64,000 bases of DNA from contig NC_092462.1 in NCBI RefSeq assembly GCF_047495875.1, positions 38,221,523-38,285,522 on the forward strand, given 5' to 3'. Below the pieces are notes generated by a model. That model saw only the letters and a program-made list of their open reading frames with translations, searched no databases and was not told where the DNA came from. The translations under genes and the position numbers were made by a program. Each line of letters begins with the position of its first letter. The first letter of the stretch is position 1. Below, in pieces: positions 26,675 through 39,891 of this stretch. Source of the stretch: Pithys albifrons albifrons. Taxonomy: Eukaryota > Chordata > Aves > Passeriformes > Thamnophilidae.

Positions 26675-26772
26675 AGCCACCTGGATTAGTAGAAGCCATC
26701 CTTGCTTGTGGCATGACCTAGATGATCTTTGAGGCCCCTTCCAACCAAAGCTGTTCTAAGATTCTGTGATTC
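26675..26772 (+). mobile_element. CR1 LINE 3' end fragment
   Basis: The plus strand carries the classic terminal CR1 block: GTGGCATGACCTAGATGATC, TTTGAGGCCCCTTCCAACC, then the terminal ATTCTGTGATTC-type repeat. Only about 100 bp remains, a strongly 5'-truncated copy as usual for CR1. Confidence 0.88.
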
Positions 26773-27060
26773 ACTTCCCTCTCCCTTGGAGAAGCTTGGG
26801 TGTCTCTCTTTTTGGGTCTGCCAAATTGTTATCCTCTGGGCAGCTCAATGGCCAGTGCAGGCAGATGCCCTTACCTCTGAAGGTAGCACTTTTGTACGCA
26901 TGGCTAAAAGGCCATGCAGGTGCCAAGAAGGTGCAGAACTGCAGGGGGATTTTCCTTCTGCATGCCTGTAGTGGACCCTTAGCACCCATTGTTGTCACCT
27001 TTGCTGAATCTCTACTCTCCAAGGAAGATTAATACTCTTTTGACATTGAAGAGTTAAACA
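26773..27060. other. GC-richer unassigned segment
   Basis: This segment is richer in GC than its surroundings and carries overlapping 80-88 codon open frames on both strands, which share the same bases and are probably artefacts of composition. No domain was recognised. Confidence 0.4.
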
Positions 27061-27500
27061 AGGGGAAAAAAGACTTTTACACTGCTCTGTAAAAGTCATG
27101 TTTTGCTGGCAAACAGCAGCAAACTTGCTAGGCTTTCTTCATTAGAGCCTTGCCATTTAAGCCATCAGCATCATTTTGTGAGGGCATCAAACATGTGTAC
27201 ACCAGATGCCTGCAATGCAGAGCAGCACTAAGGACCTGACTCAACTTAACAATAATCTGCGGACAGCGGGTGTGAACCTGAGCTGGGCCAACACCTCATC
27301 AGACTGCATGGCTAATTGATTTCAAAATTAGAGTTGGTATTTCTGAACAATAATCTTAAAAGGCAGCAATAAAATACATCAGAATCCTTTGAGCTAGCCA
27401 ACCTTTCATCCAAATGGCTTATTACAAAGAGCTGGCACACCTGAACTTTGGCATAGACAAATAAATCCCAAAACAGTAAATGGAAACCACATTTGTCACT
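27061..27500. promoter_or_regulatory. Possible conserved noncoding element with hairpin
   Basis: A balanced, non-repetitive stretch with homeodomain-type ATTA/TAAT cores (GCTAATTGATTTCAAAATTA near 27310) and a perfect 10-bp inverted repeat at 27072-27097 (GACTTTTACA and TGTAAAAGTC, 6-base loop). Such texture is typical of vertebrate conserved enhancers, but conservation cannot be tested here. Confidence 0.25.
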
Positions 27501-27660
27501 GGAGGTTTGTCAAGAGAAGTTTGTAGTCATCAGGAAACAAGATTTTGGATTTTTTTTCTTTCATGGCAGGAAATCATTCACTGGATGTATTTTATTCCAA
27601 CTTCTGTGATTTATGCAATGAAAATATAGGTAGTGTTGAGGAGAATGCTTTTTTTTAAAA

Positions 27661-27682
27661 GTTTGTTGTTGTTGTTGTTTTT
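27661..27682 (+). repeat. (GTT)n microsatellite
   Basis: Six GTT units or near-units run into a T tract. It is simple repeat sequence. Confidence 0.85.
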
Positions 27683-30600
27683 TAACACTTCACAGTCTTC
27701 AGGATTCCAGAAGCACTAAAGGCACAGGAAGGGTTACAGTTATCCCAACAGTGATAACTTAATTGCCTCTGTCGGCCTCCCTCTTTGAACTTTGAACTGC
27801 TGGTTTGTGGCATCATGGTCCAAAAGGATTTAGATCTGACTTTTGTGTGGCTACAATAAATTATGTCCAAGTATCTGAGCAATGCCAGGAATCTTATCTT
27901 CAAGGCAGGATGAGGCATCTCACTTAAGGGATGATATAAATTTGGAATACAAATCTCTTTGGGAACTAGCATTACAAATGAGGTAGAGAAGTTTTAATTA
28001 TAAGAAAATCAAGAATATATATAAAAAAATCATTAACTCCCTTAAATATTTCCTGAAAAAATGACTCCCCAGAAGTGCTCAAAGATGGTACTAAACAAAC
28101 CTGTGATGTCAGAGGCTGATCTGTGCAGTACCTGAAACCATTTGTATTCAACAACAACATTGTTTGTAAATAACTTTATACATTTGAATTTGATAACTAA
28201 AGATATATCAGTCTAGAGGCAACTGCAGGTTTCATCATTAGTTGGTCTAACAGAAATGTTATTCACTGCTTGATTACTAGCTTTGTGTTTAAAATTAGTG
28301 GTTAAATTTTGCTGTTCTGACAGTCTCAGCTTGAGTTTGTGTGAACTGAGAGAGTTCTGTTTGTGGTTTTGAGTAATTCTGATCAGTACCGTTTATATTC
28401 ATGTTAGTATGGTATCAAACTTAGCTCAAAATGTGAGTCTTGATGGTATGGATTACATCTTCACAAACAGTCCTAAGATAAGTACAACTGCAGAATTATA
28501 TATTACTTTGCCAATTGATACAAGCAGTCTTTTTGCTATGCATCTGACAGATGTAGCAAGACAGCTTTTGATGGTTCAAAATATTGTTTTTTTCTTTCTG
28601 TTTATGTCTAATTACAATTTTCAGGCATGGCCTGATTGTCATCTCACTTACAACATGAGTTTCCAGATGTACTCCTGGATTTTTACAGGGTTATTCATGA
28701 CAGACAAAACTGGTCTGTGATATGCCAACTTTCTGATTATCCAGGGTTCAATTCAGTTATACATGTTTAAAACCAGCTTAATTCTATTAACTGCCAATCT
28801 GTAGTGCTGTGAGAGGATCGTGAGACTTTGTAGATTCATCTTGCCCTTTTGAAAAATTTTGCTACCCTCATTGTTACATCTCTCGATCTTGCCAATATAT
28901 TATTCTGTTTCCAGTGGACTAGGCATGTTAGAGCACCTTTTAGTCATGTACTATATTTTAGCCACGATTAAGTTTAGAAATGTTTTTCAGTTTCACAAGT
29001 TTGGGGAATGTGGGGAGACTCACATTTTTACCCATTAATTAACTGCCAAAGTTACTCTTCTCACTATTTCAGTCTAGTAAATTGTGCTGAAATAATGGAG
29101 GGGTTTTATAAAATATTTCAGCTTGTATTATGGGCAGCTTTTGATACAATAACCAAAGTTTCTCACATCCATACAGATGCTGACTTAACATTCAATCACT
29201 TAGCCATTAATGGTAATTCAATTGTTTGGTTTTAAAATAAAATATAAAATAACATAATTGTGTTATATGCAAATGAAGACTAACTGGGCAGATTCAGACT
29301 TCTCTTACTTCTGCTCAAACAAGCTCACTTCATCAAGTGTTACATAGGTGCAAATGAGGGCAGATTTCCCTCTAAATTTTTGCACTGCTCATAATGACAC
29401 TTCCTTTTGCTTGTGTAGCATAAAATCAAGGACTTGTTTTTGTCAAATTGAATAAGAGATTGACATTTGTAACTTAATTCCAGCACATGGCTGTTCATGT
29501 TTTCCTCCTACTTCTACAAGTATTTATATGTAAAGCAAGAGAATACATCAAAGTGACACAAACAGCATAACATGAATCTGTCTACAAAGTCCTACACCAG
29601 CTGGTACTCTTACATGGTTTAGATTAGAGTCCAGAAAGTACTAAGGCTGGACCACCACAGGAGAAACAACTAGGGGACACTACAAGTGTTCCCATGCACA
29701 GTAATAGACAAACACCTGGGTCAAATTAATCTAGGCTTATCCACTGAGAAAATTCACAGGGTTTAATGGCTTTCCTTACCTGTGTAGGGGTGGTCTTGTT
29801 ATAGGACTTCTGTACAGAGTCTGATGCAGAGGGGCAGACTGCAGACTTTGTGTGTTAAAGGTCAAAATCTGTAGTAAGAGGCAAACAGGTGGGAGTCAAC
29901 ACACAGCAAACAGAAAAATACCGCAAAGATATGAATTCCTCAGTGTTCATTAACTTTTTGTTTTGCAAAGCAACTGAGATGTTACTAAATCAAGTTTCAA
30001 GAGAAAATTATACTTCCTGACTATGAGGAAAAATAGTAAACCGGATTCCTGCTGTATTTTGCAGGATAATTTTGTTCTAGAGAAAGATGATGATATAAAT
30101 GTGATGTTTGCACTTCTGTGTAATCAGTTTAAAGGCTTTTCCCCTGTTGATCTCTTAGGCAGGCACTTCATTATAAGACATTTCTCTATTTTCTCCAATT
30201 TTGACCACTCTGTCTCAAAATATGGAGCATGATTTTGCTGTAGTTAAAGGTTCTTCAACTAGGACAGACCAGAACAAATGGAGAGGGGATATGGACCCAT
30301 CCATTTACAGAAAATTAAAAACAAGAAAAAAAAACAAATTTGGCTGAACCATGTAGTTTGAAGACTATGCTTCAAATATATCATTAGTCCCATTAGCTGT
30401 CATGCATGACGAGAGTTAATCAGCAAGTTTCCTAGCTCTAATGCTGTAGTTAAAATAGCTTTGGATTAGGGTTTGTTTGTTTGCTTTATCCATGCACTAG
30501 TCTTTGATAACAATGCTACAAACAAGATTGTGCTTGTCTTCTATATGGAGATGGATGAATTGGTTGTCTCCTAAACAAAGACAGGAATTCAACCAGATAA

Positions 30601-30699
30601 CATGAGGGAAATCAGACAGTAACTGGAATTTTTACAGGACTTATACACTGTGCGTATCTCTAAAGATTATTGTACTGTTAGGTAGAAGAGCTCCTTGGT
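27683..30699. other. Unassigned DNA, no gene seen
   Basis: Nothing was recognised in about 3 kb. The longest open frame is 103 codons (28409-28720, plus) with no recognisable domain. Confidence 0.55.
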
Positions 30700-30760
30700 G
30701 CTTACATTGCTTACATTACTCTAAGCTTACATTGCTTACATTGCTGTAAGCTTACATTGT
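30700..30760 (+). repeat. 25-bp tandem repeat, about 2.4 copies
   Basis: Units at 30700-30724 and 30725-30749 differ at two positions and a partial third copy starts at 30750. Each unit is itself built from GCTTACATT sub-repeats. The array also folds: AAGCTTACA (30723-30731) pairs with TGTAAGCTT (30745-30753). Confidence 0.9.
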
Positions 30761-33559
30761 TGAAAGGCCAGTAGGTACCCCAATGTTCTCAGTTGGCTCC
30801 CTGAACAAAATCAAATGGTTTAATGTGACCCATCACAGCTAAGAGCAATCTGTGTTGTGATGTAGTGTTATTACTTTACCTATAGTAATAAAGCAAGAGT
30901 CTTGCTGTAGGAAGCCTGGTGCCTTATCATTGTGGGTAAGAAAAAGTCCTTCCATTAAGTTTTAATGCTTATTAAATATTATACTTACACTGACATTTGC
31001 ATACATGTTTCTCTGTCAGCAATTTGGACATAAGATTTGCCTTTTGTTTCCAGTTTTAAATAAGATTACCAACCTATCAATACAAAAAGTAGAACTGAGG
31101 CAAAGGTACTGAGCAGTTCTTAAAAAAGAGTAATCTCGACTCTTAAGTTGGGGGAGAGTTAGAAATGGAGAAACAGATGTGTTACGTATTGGAAGAATAA
31201 AGATTTGAGGATTGTAAAATACTACAGTTTAGCAAAACTCAAACCTCAACTTGAATATTTAAATCTATATTGCATATAGAAAGATGTAATGTACACAATG
31301 ATTAATGAATGTATAGTTGTCTGGAAACTGACTCTTAAAAGGAGCACTAAAGAACCCTGATACCATTGCTGTAATATAGGAAATTTTTGAGGAATGGTGA
31401 TTTTATGATTCCCAGGCAGGGAAGAAAAGACTTAGAAAGTCCTATGACCAGACAACCACTACAGATCAACATTAACTACTTGCACCATGGCAGTCAGTTG
31501 AGGCGATGCAATGGCCCTCTGGGAAGAGAATGAAAGCTCTGTAAATACACAACTAAAAACATCAGTATGTTGCTTTTTTCGTTGATTTCTAGGTCTTGAC
31601 CCTTGCAAAGTTACAAATAAAAATCCCAAAGGAACAGGATGAAGCAGACATGACAACAGTAGGGGAGAAAATAATTTGCAATACTCAAAATAACATTAAG
31701 GAATATGATATATGGGTATACCACATTACTAAAACATTACATTGGCCTGCAGTTCTTTGGTTTTTCTTCCCAGATGTTGCTTTGTTAAATCATATGGGCA
31801 GTTACAGAATACATAATACACAATGTGCAGACTGTTAAAGGCAATGATGATATACTATTTATCCTTCTGGTACTTCTGCAGTGTGTCTGTTTGTCTCTTC
31901 TAGCCTTGAGTTCATGCTGACAGAGTCTAACAGATATTGAGAAAAGTGAAAACTGCATGTCTCTCTGTAAATGATTACCTGTGACATAGTGTGGCCTGGC
32001 CCTTCAAAACAACGTCAGCAACCACTGGTCTAAAGAAAAGCATACACACAGAAAGACAAGGGTATTAAAAAGAGTGCTAAAGACTTTTACTTCATCAGAA
32101 GGGCAAAATTGTAATTTAGGCACCTGCAAATTAATTGTTTATCTTCTACCAAATATTTCTAGCCATAGTGAAATGTCTGTCCTAATTTATGTCAACTGAA
32201 GAAACTGATGGTAGTGATGAAACAGGACAAAAATATTATGATTTGAGAGTGGAGTAACATAAAAAGAGACAGTAATAAGGACATCAAGCTATCTGATGTG
32301 CAGTATGAGGAAAATAACATCAAGAATAAACAAAATGCTGATAATACGCCTAATTGTAATCATGTTAGTTTCAGAATTGATTTAAATTTTTTTGTTACCC
32401 CTTTATCTCTATTGCTGTGGAAATCAACCTATGCCATGTTTCTCCCTTTGTAGCCTTATTTTTTCTTCTTTTCCCAGTGTTATCAAACCATGACACAAAT
32501 TCAATTACAATGTTGTGATGCCAAACCTGTGGTCCTGGCAAAATGTATCATGCAGCATATCTAGGTAAGTGAATTAAAAAAGCATCTGACCAGGTATCTG
32601 GTGTGTGTCACAGTTCATTCTTCCATAATAAACTATGTTCTCCTTCACATTCATTTGTCAATCACAGTAACTAAAGATTATTATATGCTGTATGTACGTG
32701 ACACCAGCAATTTGCAAAGTCTGTTGGCAAGAAAATCAGGTTACAATGACAGAGTGAGAAATTAAGCAGAAGTCTGATGTAATTAGCTGCAACAATCAGT
32801 GCTCTAATTTCTGATTTATTGTTTCCTGTTGTCCTGTTGCTTTCAGTCCATGCTTACTGTATGTGCTTCATATAGGTCAAACAATTGTCTTATCAGTTCT
32901 GGCAAACCAAGAGGTCAGAGTTAACAATATTTATTTAAACATGCAGGATGCTTCCCACTGCAATTAGGAAATAAGTATTACTAATAGGTTTTCAGTGCTG
33001 TTTCCTCATTTATACATCTTTGTAAAGAAATAAGGCAATAGGGAATTCAGATTTCAGGCTTCTTCATAAATATTTTTTGCAGATAGACTAGTAGCGTTTT
33101 TTATCTGACCACACTGAATTCCACCAAGTGACAATTTGACAACAAGATATCAATGTGAAATATTTACATTGCCATTTATCAGTTTAATAACAATGGACAT
33201 GTGGCATATTTTCCATTTTGTAACACCAGACCTTAAAAAAACAGTCTCAAAGTCTTGATCCATCCAGAAGAAATGAGAGCTTTATTGCTGTGGTGGGATT
33301 ATGACTTGGCCCTACAAATTTGTTCTGGCTGCCTTTTTGATATGGTACAAAATTCAAGGTCTTTGGATGAGCAATTCGTTTAGTAATCCAGCACTGTTTA
33401 CTCTCACACAGTTCTTGCAATTCCAGTAGGAATTCATATGACCACTTGTTTTGATTTGAAATCAGCATAACAAATTTTGCATCTCACATATTTACTATAT
33501 TTACTGTAGGTATTGAAGTCTTCAGGTAACAGACATGCTTTTATAAGAAGTGAGGCTAG
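30761..33559. other. Unassigned DNA, no gene seen
   Basis: No repeat family or exon was recognised. The part 32740-32960 has even composition with TAATTAG-type cores and could be a conserved noncoding element, but there is no direct proof. Confidence 0.5.
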
Positions 33560-34440
33560 GAGATATGCTCAGAGGTCATCTAGTCTGTAAGCTAGAACTA
33601 AAAATTTCCTGACAGAAGCTGTTTTGGTCTACCTTCTAAAAACTACAGAAATGGAGATCCCATAACCTGCTTGTGTCATCATTTCCCCTGTCTCTCCAGT
33701 AACCTTACAGAGAGATAATAAAGGGAAAGTTCCAACCTAAATACTTTTGCTGTAAATTAATCCAATTGCTTATTTTCCTTTCTATAGTAGACATGGGGAC
33801 TAATTTGTTCTTTGTAGTAATCTTTTACATAGCTATGTCTCATTTCTTCTTAGTCTTTTTTTTTTCCTCACTAAAATAATCCTTTTGTTGCTGTTGTTCC
33901 TTGAAATTCACATTTACTTAATGTCTGATTTTTTTTTCCTGGGCCTTGTCCAATCTTGACAGAGCAATTGCAAAACTGGGTGCTGTACATACAAGTATTG
34001 TGATTATACTTCCCATTGTGGTATTTGCTTTATTGAAATGTTAACACATTGATGACTTGTTTGATACACTATAGCATCCAGATTTTTTTCTGTGGGATTG
34101 CTATCTAGGCAAGACATTTCTAATGGAGTACTTGTGAAGTTGATTGTTTCTACTTAAATATTTTATTTGTCTTGATTCAATTCGTTTCTATTTATTATAG
34201 CTTCTTTCTCCCATTTGTCTTGCTTATTTTGAATTCTAACCTTGTCCTCCAAAATGCTTGCACTCCTCCTAGCTTGCTATCATATATGAATTTAATAAAC
34301 TTATTGCCTGTTGTACTACTCAGAGCATTAATGAATTGATTGCACAGTACCAGACTCCAGACAGATTTCAGTAGAATCGTAGTTGATACAGCCTTTCAAC
34401 ATACTGTTTTACAGTCTCTTTTTCACCTGTGTTACAGTGA
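33560..34440 (-). mobile_element. Ancient, decayed CR1-type LINE (ORF2 segment to 3' end)
   Basis: On the plus strand, blocks occur in the right order for the antisense of ancient amniote CR1 elements best preserved in turtles and crocodilians: GAGGTCATCTAGTCTG near 33571, CCAGATTTTTTTCTGTGGGA near 34079, GGAGTACTTGTGAAGTTGAT near 34125, TTTTGAATTCTAACCTTGTC then CTCCAAAATGC near 34228-34257, TCCTAGCTTGCTATCATA near 34267 and AGTACCAGACTCCAGA near 34347. The element has many substitutions and indels and no open reading frame, so it is a fossil much older than the CR1 at 16661. The poly-T run at 34464-34493 lies just beyond its recognisable end. Confidence 0.82.
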
Positions 34441-34463
34441 TGTAAGGAAGAAAGTTATTTTCC

Positions 34464-34493
34464 TGTTTTTTCTTTTTCTTTTTTTTTTTTTTT
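34464..34493 (+). repeat. T-rich homopolymer tract
   Basis: About 30 bases of T with two C interruptions, followed directly by GGGAGGGGGCCC. Confidence 0.9.
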
Positions 34494-37400
34494 GGGAGGG
34501 GGCCCGTTCTGAAGTCAACTGTGTGAGCCCCAGGGCAGTGATGGAAAGCAGTCATGACTGCAGCATAAAACAGCAGCAAATTTAGGTAATATCAAGGAAT
34601 AAGAGTCTACAGGCTTAATTAATATCATGTGACGTCTGTGACCTCTAGAGTTGTGTGACATTGCTCTTGCACCAGAATGGAGGGAAAAGGAATGATGAAG
34701 GGGAAGAACATAAATGTGAAAACTGTCAGCAATATGAATTGCTAATATTATTTTCAGGGAATAGGAAAGGAAGAATGTTTCCACTAAAGAATATGTTACG
34801 CAGAATACTTTGAAAAAAAAATATTGGGTTCAGACAAGTAAGAAAATAAAGTTTGAACTTAACTGAGGGGATTCTATGGATGAATGGAATATGGGATTGG
34901 CTAGTTAGCATTCACTGAGGGTTTGGTCTTCTGCCCATTGCTATCAATGGGAAATCTCCCATTAAGTTAAAAGGTTGTGGAACCAGGTCTTTAAAAAATT
35001 ATACTGAAACATGACATAGTCATAAATGTTAGAAGAACTTTCAAGAGTGATCTTTCAATGGCCCTAAGAATTCAAAGCTGATCCATATGAGCTCTTCTGA
35101 TTTTCTGCAAAAGCTCAGTGCACTGAAATGTTGCAAAATCTCTCCCCATTTCCCATCCTCCTGAAAATTAAGAGAAGCGTAGAGTGTTTCTCAGAAAACT
35201 TGTGCTCTCAGGATGGATACCTGCTCATGGAGCAGATGTCTCAGGTAGACTGCAGCACATGTTCATGAGCTTTCTATAGATACCTTGAATGCTGAAATCT
35301 GGATGCCCATCTCTGTTCCTGGGCTGAAATGTGAGCACTGGCAATGGCCTGACCTTGGACTGGAGCACGATCTGAGTGTGCATGAGGAAGTCCACACCAG
35401 CAAAGAAAGAACTATTTTGCCTTCCAACCTCTACAGTGACGGACACAAGGCTCCGAAGAGACTCACAGTTTAGACATAAACCTCTAACAGCAAACTAAAG
35501 CAGTGCTTTAGGTTCTCTTTTTGTCTATTCTGATGTGCACTAGCTGCTACAATCTCTGGATGCTTCTGAAGTTTCCAGTTGTTTCTAGTTTACTGTTATA
35601 ATACTTATGATTTTGGAAACTTTACCAATACTACTTATTTCTCTTGCATAACAAAGCAATTCATAAACAGTAAGAGCCTAATTCATCATTATTCACATGT
35701 CAAAGTTTGGGTAAAAAGTGACAGCACAACTAGAACTTATATGTCAAATGTGTGTGTGAAGGGACTGTAGGAAAATGTGTTGCCTTGCTGGTTATCATGC
35801 AAGGATACAAGAAAATATCTCAAAGTTTCCTGGGACCACAAAATAAACCACTATAAGAGCCAATATATAGCTGAAGAATTCTTATTTCTTTGACTGACAG
35901 TTCTTTACAAATTAACATCTTAGCCAAATGTTCAGCAAATATCAGTCATTATAGATTCCCACAAGCCAAGTTACACCACCTTACAGTAGATGAAAATAGC
36001 TGTAGCATATCATAAAGAATGCATTTATTATTTGTCGCTGATAATCATTGCTCAGGTTATTGATACTAAATATCAGTTTCATTTTCTACAATATCAGGAA
36101 AGTGGAACCCAACAGTAATATGGTCTACAGCCATCCCAATATTTATGTCCATCAAATTTTAGTGGACTAGTTTTGGGGGATTTTTCCCCTCAAAGTCGTT
36201 CATTTACTTAGTTGCTTCAAGGTATTCATGCTAATTCTCTCTGAGAGTTAATTTGGGGGCAGAAAATATAACTTGGGCTCAATTCCCCTTGTTTGATAAT
36301 TTAATACCAATATTATTTAAGTTATTGGTTTTACTGGTAAACTAAGAAGCAAGTTGCCAGAATACAGCTGTGACCCCAGGGCAGGAACTTTCTGCCGGCT
36401 GTCACCTTCTGACATTTTGGGCTGTTAATTATGTCCAACAGTTGGAGTACAAGCACCTCTATGTCTGCCAGCTGGAAGCCTCTGCCTCACACTGGCAGCC
36501 TAAGAAGATTTAAAACCTGTAACAAAAGGCTGCTATGTAAACTGTTTATTGTATAATACACAATGGCAGCAGTAGACCCATGCAGGGAAGCAAAGATAGT
36601 CTCTGCATTCATGAGTAGTTAAGGCTGGAAATGATGCAAACTCCTGCTTGCCTCTTTCTGTCAGTCAGCAGACAAAACATGAAGTCCAAAGCGAAACAGT
36701 CCAAGCTAAGCCTTTTGAGACTCTGCATACTGGGATCCAAGTGTTTGAGTTGTTGCGGTACTATTGAACTATACCAATTACTTTAACATGTGAAAATAAA
36801 ATACTTTAATTGCCTGGTGGAACACCAGTCCAGAGAAACTGCAAAAATAATTTTTGAGATTTTCTTCTCAGAAAACAAATGCAGATTTCATGAGTGCATT
36901 CTCAGGTCCTCTCATCTAAGGACTCATTCCTTAAAGTGACACAGATGTCCCCTGGAACCTTAGTTGGTATATATCAGGAAAAGAGCTCATGATTACACTT
37001 CTGAGGGAGCAGTGTCACCATGCTGTATATAAAACTTGAGCTGTTCAAAAGGTGTGTGAAGCAGGTTTCTTATTCCAAATTCATGAAAGGATCTCTTTAT
37101 AGTCAAAATGGCTCAAAGTGTGCAGCTAAGCCAGTGCTGGAGTCAGGCAATGGGAAATGCCCAAGAACTGTCTTGCAATTCAGCTTCTGGAAAGTCTATG
37201 TCTTGTCAATCATTTAAGATTGTAAAAAGAGAACTACTCTAAGCAAAAAGAAAGTACCCAAACCCCTTTTTTAGCTTCACCTGAGTGGTTGAAGTACTTT
37301 CTGAGAGGCAGAACTGGATTGCCATTCATCCCAAGCTGGAGAAGATTCAAGTCCCCACCTCATTTTTCTGTTAATTTCCAGGTGAGCTTTGGCCACCAGA

Positions 37401-39146
37401 GACCTAGAATTACAGAACTGATGAAATTAAACAGAGTGAGAAGGAGCCCAGGTATGGAGCAGGATGAGACAGTCTTCCCTGGCAGGGAGGTGTGCTGGAT
37501 CACATCCCTATTCTCTGTACTGCTCAAGTATTTTATATTCTGTTTGTTTGGTGCAATAATAACAGTGTTTCTGTTACAGAAATTTGGAATTTCAAAGACC
37601 TGAGGTAACAACAAAATCATGAGTTATCTCACAATTTTCAATTGTGTGTACATAAATTTGAATTAAATAAATGCATGTAAAGAATATTCCCTACTATTAT
37701 TTTTACATATACAATATAAGAATGTTCAGACATCTGCTTTCTCTCTATCATGCTTAAGTAAAGGACACTAATACTCATAGTAAGAAAAATCTTCTTGAGG
37801 TGTTTTAATGGTATTAAAACAGAGGAAATCAAGTCGAGCAGTAAACTTACTTTTCAGGATCAGAAATAAGTGAAAGAGAGATTTGTAAAAAAATTATTGC
37901 AGTGGAAATATTTTTGCATGTTGATTATAGAACATGCTTTTATTCTCTGTCTTACTAAGTTTTTACTCAGAGTCAAAAGAATCCAATCATACCTTGGTTT
38001 AAATACTATTTCTTACAAGGAAATAAAATTTTATGTCAGCAGTACATTTTTCACAGATGACAAAATACTGTATATTACATTTATTCTAAGAAACACCACA
38101 GCTTATGTTAATTGAGATAACTCCTAGACAAAAGGAGCAACTCTTGACTTAGAGAAAGAAGTTACTGTAAATGCGCGAGTCTCAGGGATTTGTGAAGTAG
38201 AAGTGAGCCTGAGTTCCCTTATGTAGATATCGTTCTCAGTATTTTCAAGTATTTCACCTATCTTTTAGGTAGACTTCAATAGAGAGTTTTCTTTTCAATA
38301 TATTTCATATGAGGTGTGGGAACACTTAACCTCCTCCATCCCTTGCAGACAAAGGCAAGCTAGAACCAGAATAAAGCTGTTCAGGAAAAGGGGAGGCTGA
38401 ACTGTCAGCTTAAAAAAAAGTTAGCAGAAGCAGCCCAAGTACTGGTCTGCTGACTTCCAAATAAATCTAAGCCTCCCAGGCCAGAGATATCCACTTAATT
38501 TTTAAAAAAGAAACATCTGCAAATGGCTTTTATATCACCACAGAGTGTGCAATTTCATTCCTATACTTGCCAATTTGTGTCTTCCTGACAGTTCTTACAA
38601 GGCTACAGGCTTAATGAGGGTTAATTTCACAATATCAGTTTAGAGCAAATGGCTCCTGAGGTGGAAGATATCAAATTGTGGGTTTGACTACAATATATCT
38701 TCCCACTATTACAAACAGGAAAAAAGTTTGGTCCAGTGATTTCACACAGATATAACAATGGGAGGACTCCTAAAATGTATACGTATACTGAAGTTTGAAA
38801 TTTAATGTTAAAGAAAGACAAAAGTAACTTTAAATCAGTGTTTTACACAATTTATACATATGAAACATTGCTTACAAATTCTCTTCACATTACTGTTGAA
38901 GAATGCTTTATGAATGAGGCACGGGAATGAAATTAATTGCCAATGTAAAGAAAGCCTGTCTTCGCTGAGCTAAAGCAATGTCCATTTCTTTGCATTCTTC
39001 TCTCTAAAGTTGTGGCAAACCTTTTAACAGGTCCTGTTCCTGCAGGCAATTGCTCTCTCTCATGGTTAACTGCTTCATTGCTGTCCCAGCAGTCACATTT
39101 GCCCTGTCTTACCATATCACATCGATGCTCCCTTGAAGCTGGGAGC
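34494..39146. other. Unassigned DNA, no gene seen
   Basis: No repeat or exon was recognised. The segment 36360-36560 is GC-richer and non-repetitive. A 104-codon plus-strand frame (37289-37603) with a hydrophobic C-terminal stretch is treated as chance. A small hairpin (CACAATT and AATTGTG, 3-base loop) lies at 37630-37646. Confidence 0.5.
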
Positions 39147-39188
39147 CTATCACCAGCAGTCAAGATCCTGGCATCTATCACCAGCAGT
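39147..39188 (+). repeat. Short direct repeat CTATCACCAGCAGT x2
   Basis: The 14-base word occurs at about 39147-39160 and again at 39175-39188, 28 bp apart. It may be a small local duplication. Confidence 0.8.
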
Positions 39189-39891
39189 AAACTATCAGAC
39201 AACTGACTGGAGCAAAGCCATTTTAAATTTAAATTGCAAAATTTTCTATAGTTTTCACAGATCTGAAGCAGCCTGACAGTATTGGTTTGGGGGATTTTTT
39301 TGGTGTTTTGTTTGTTAGTTAGTTAGTTTGTTTGTTTTTTCCCATTTAAATAGACTTCTATTTTATTTTGCAGTTAAAATAGCAGGCAAAAAACTATGTC
39401 AGCATGGCTGTTCTTGTTATATTTAACATTTTATTTAAAATATTTCCTAGAGGGGTATTTTTAGCACATATATTGTCTTCTAGCCATGTTAGTTGTAATA
39501 ATCATTAAAATACAGTTTCTTTTGCCTGAAGATGTTTGTATTCCTCTTTCCTTTCCAAAATATACTTGGTTTCTGATAGGATGTTTATATTATTGGAAAA
39601 ATTCAAAATATGTTTTTCCCTTTTTCCTAAAATATACATCTATCGTAGTCTATTTCATAGATACAGTGCTGTATTTTTAAGTTGTTATGCTATTTGAGCT
39701 CTTCCACTTGCTTCTCTTTTCCAATTTTCATTTGTATAATTTATTTATGTTTAAGGGTTGTTTTTTAATGATGGCACACTCCCCAACCCCATCCCAACAG
39801 ACATTATGCATTTGCTATATTTGTGTAGTTTCATGTGGGTAATTTTATGCATGTGAGTGATCCCGCCTAATTCAATTGCTTTGCCTTGCTA
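39189..39891. other. Unassigned AT-rich DNA with T-rich tract
   Basis: No gene was seen. A T-rich simple stretch with TTAG and TTTG units lies at about 39285-39342. Confidence 0.6.

Noticed and set aside
37289..37603. 104-codon frame with a hydrophobic C-terminal stretch resembling a membrane segment
   Set aside because: T-rich DNA often encodes hydrophobic residues. No signal, domain or homologue was recognised, and an equally open frame runs on the opposite strand.
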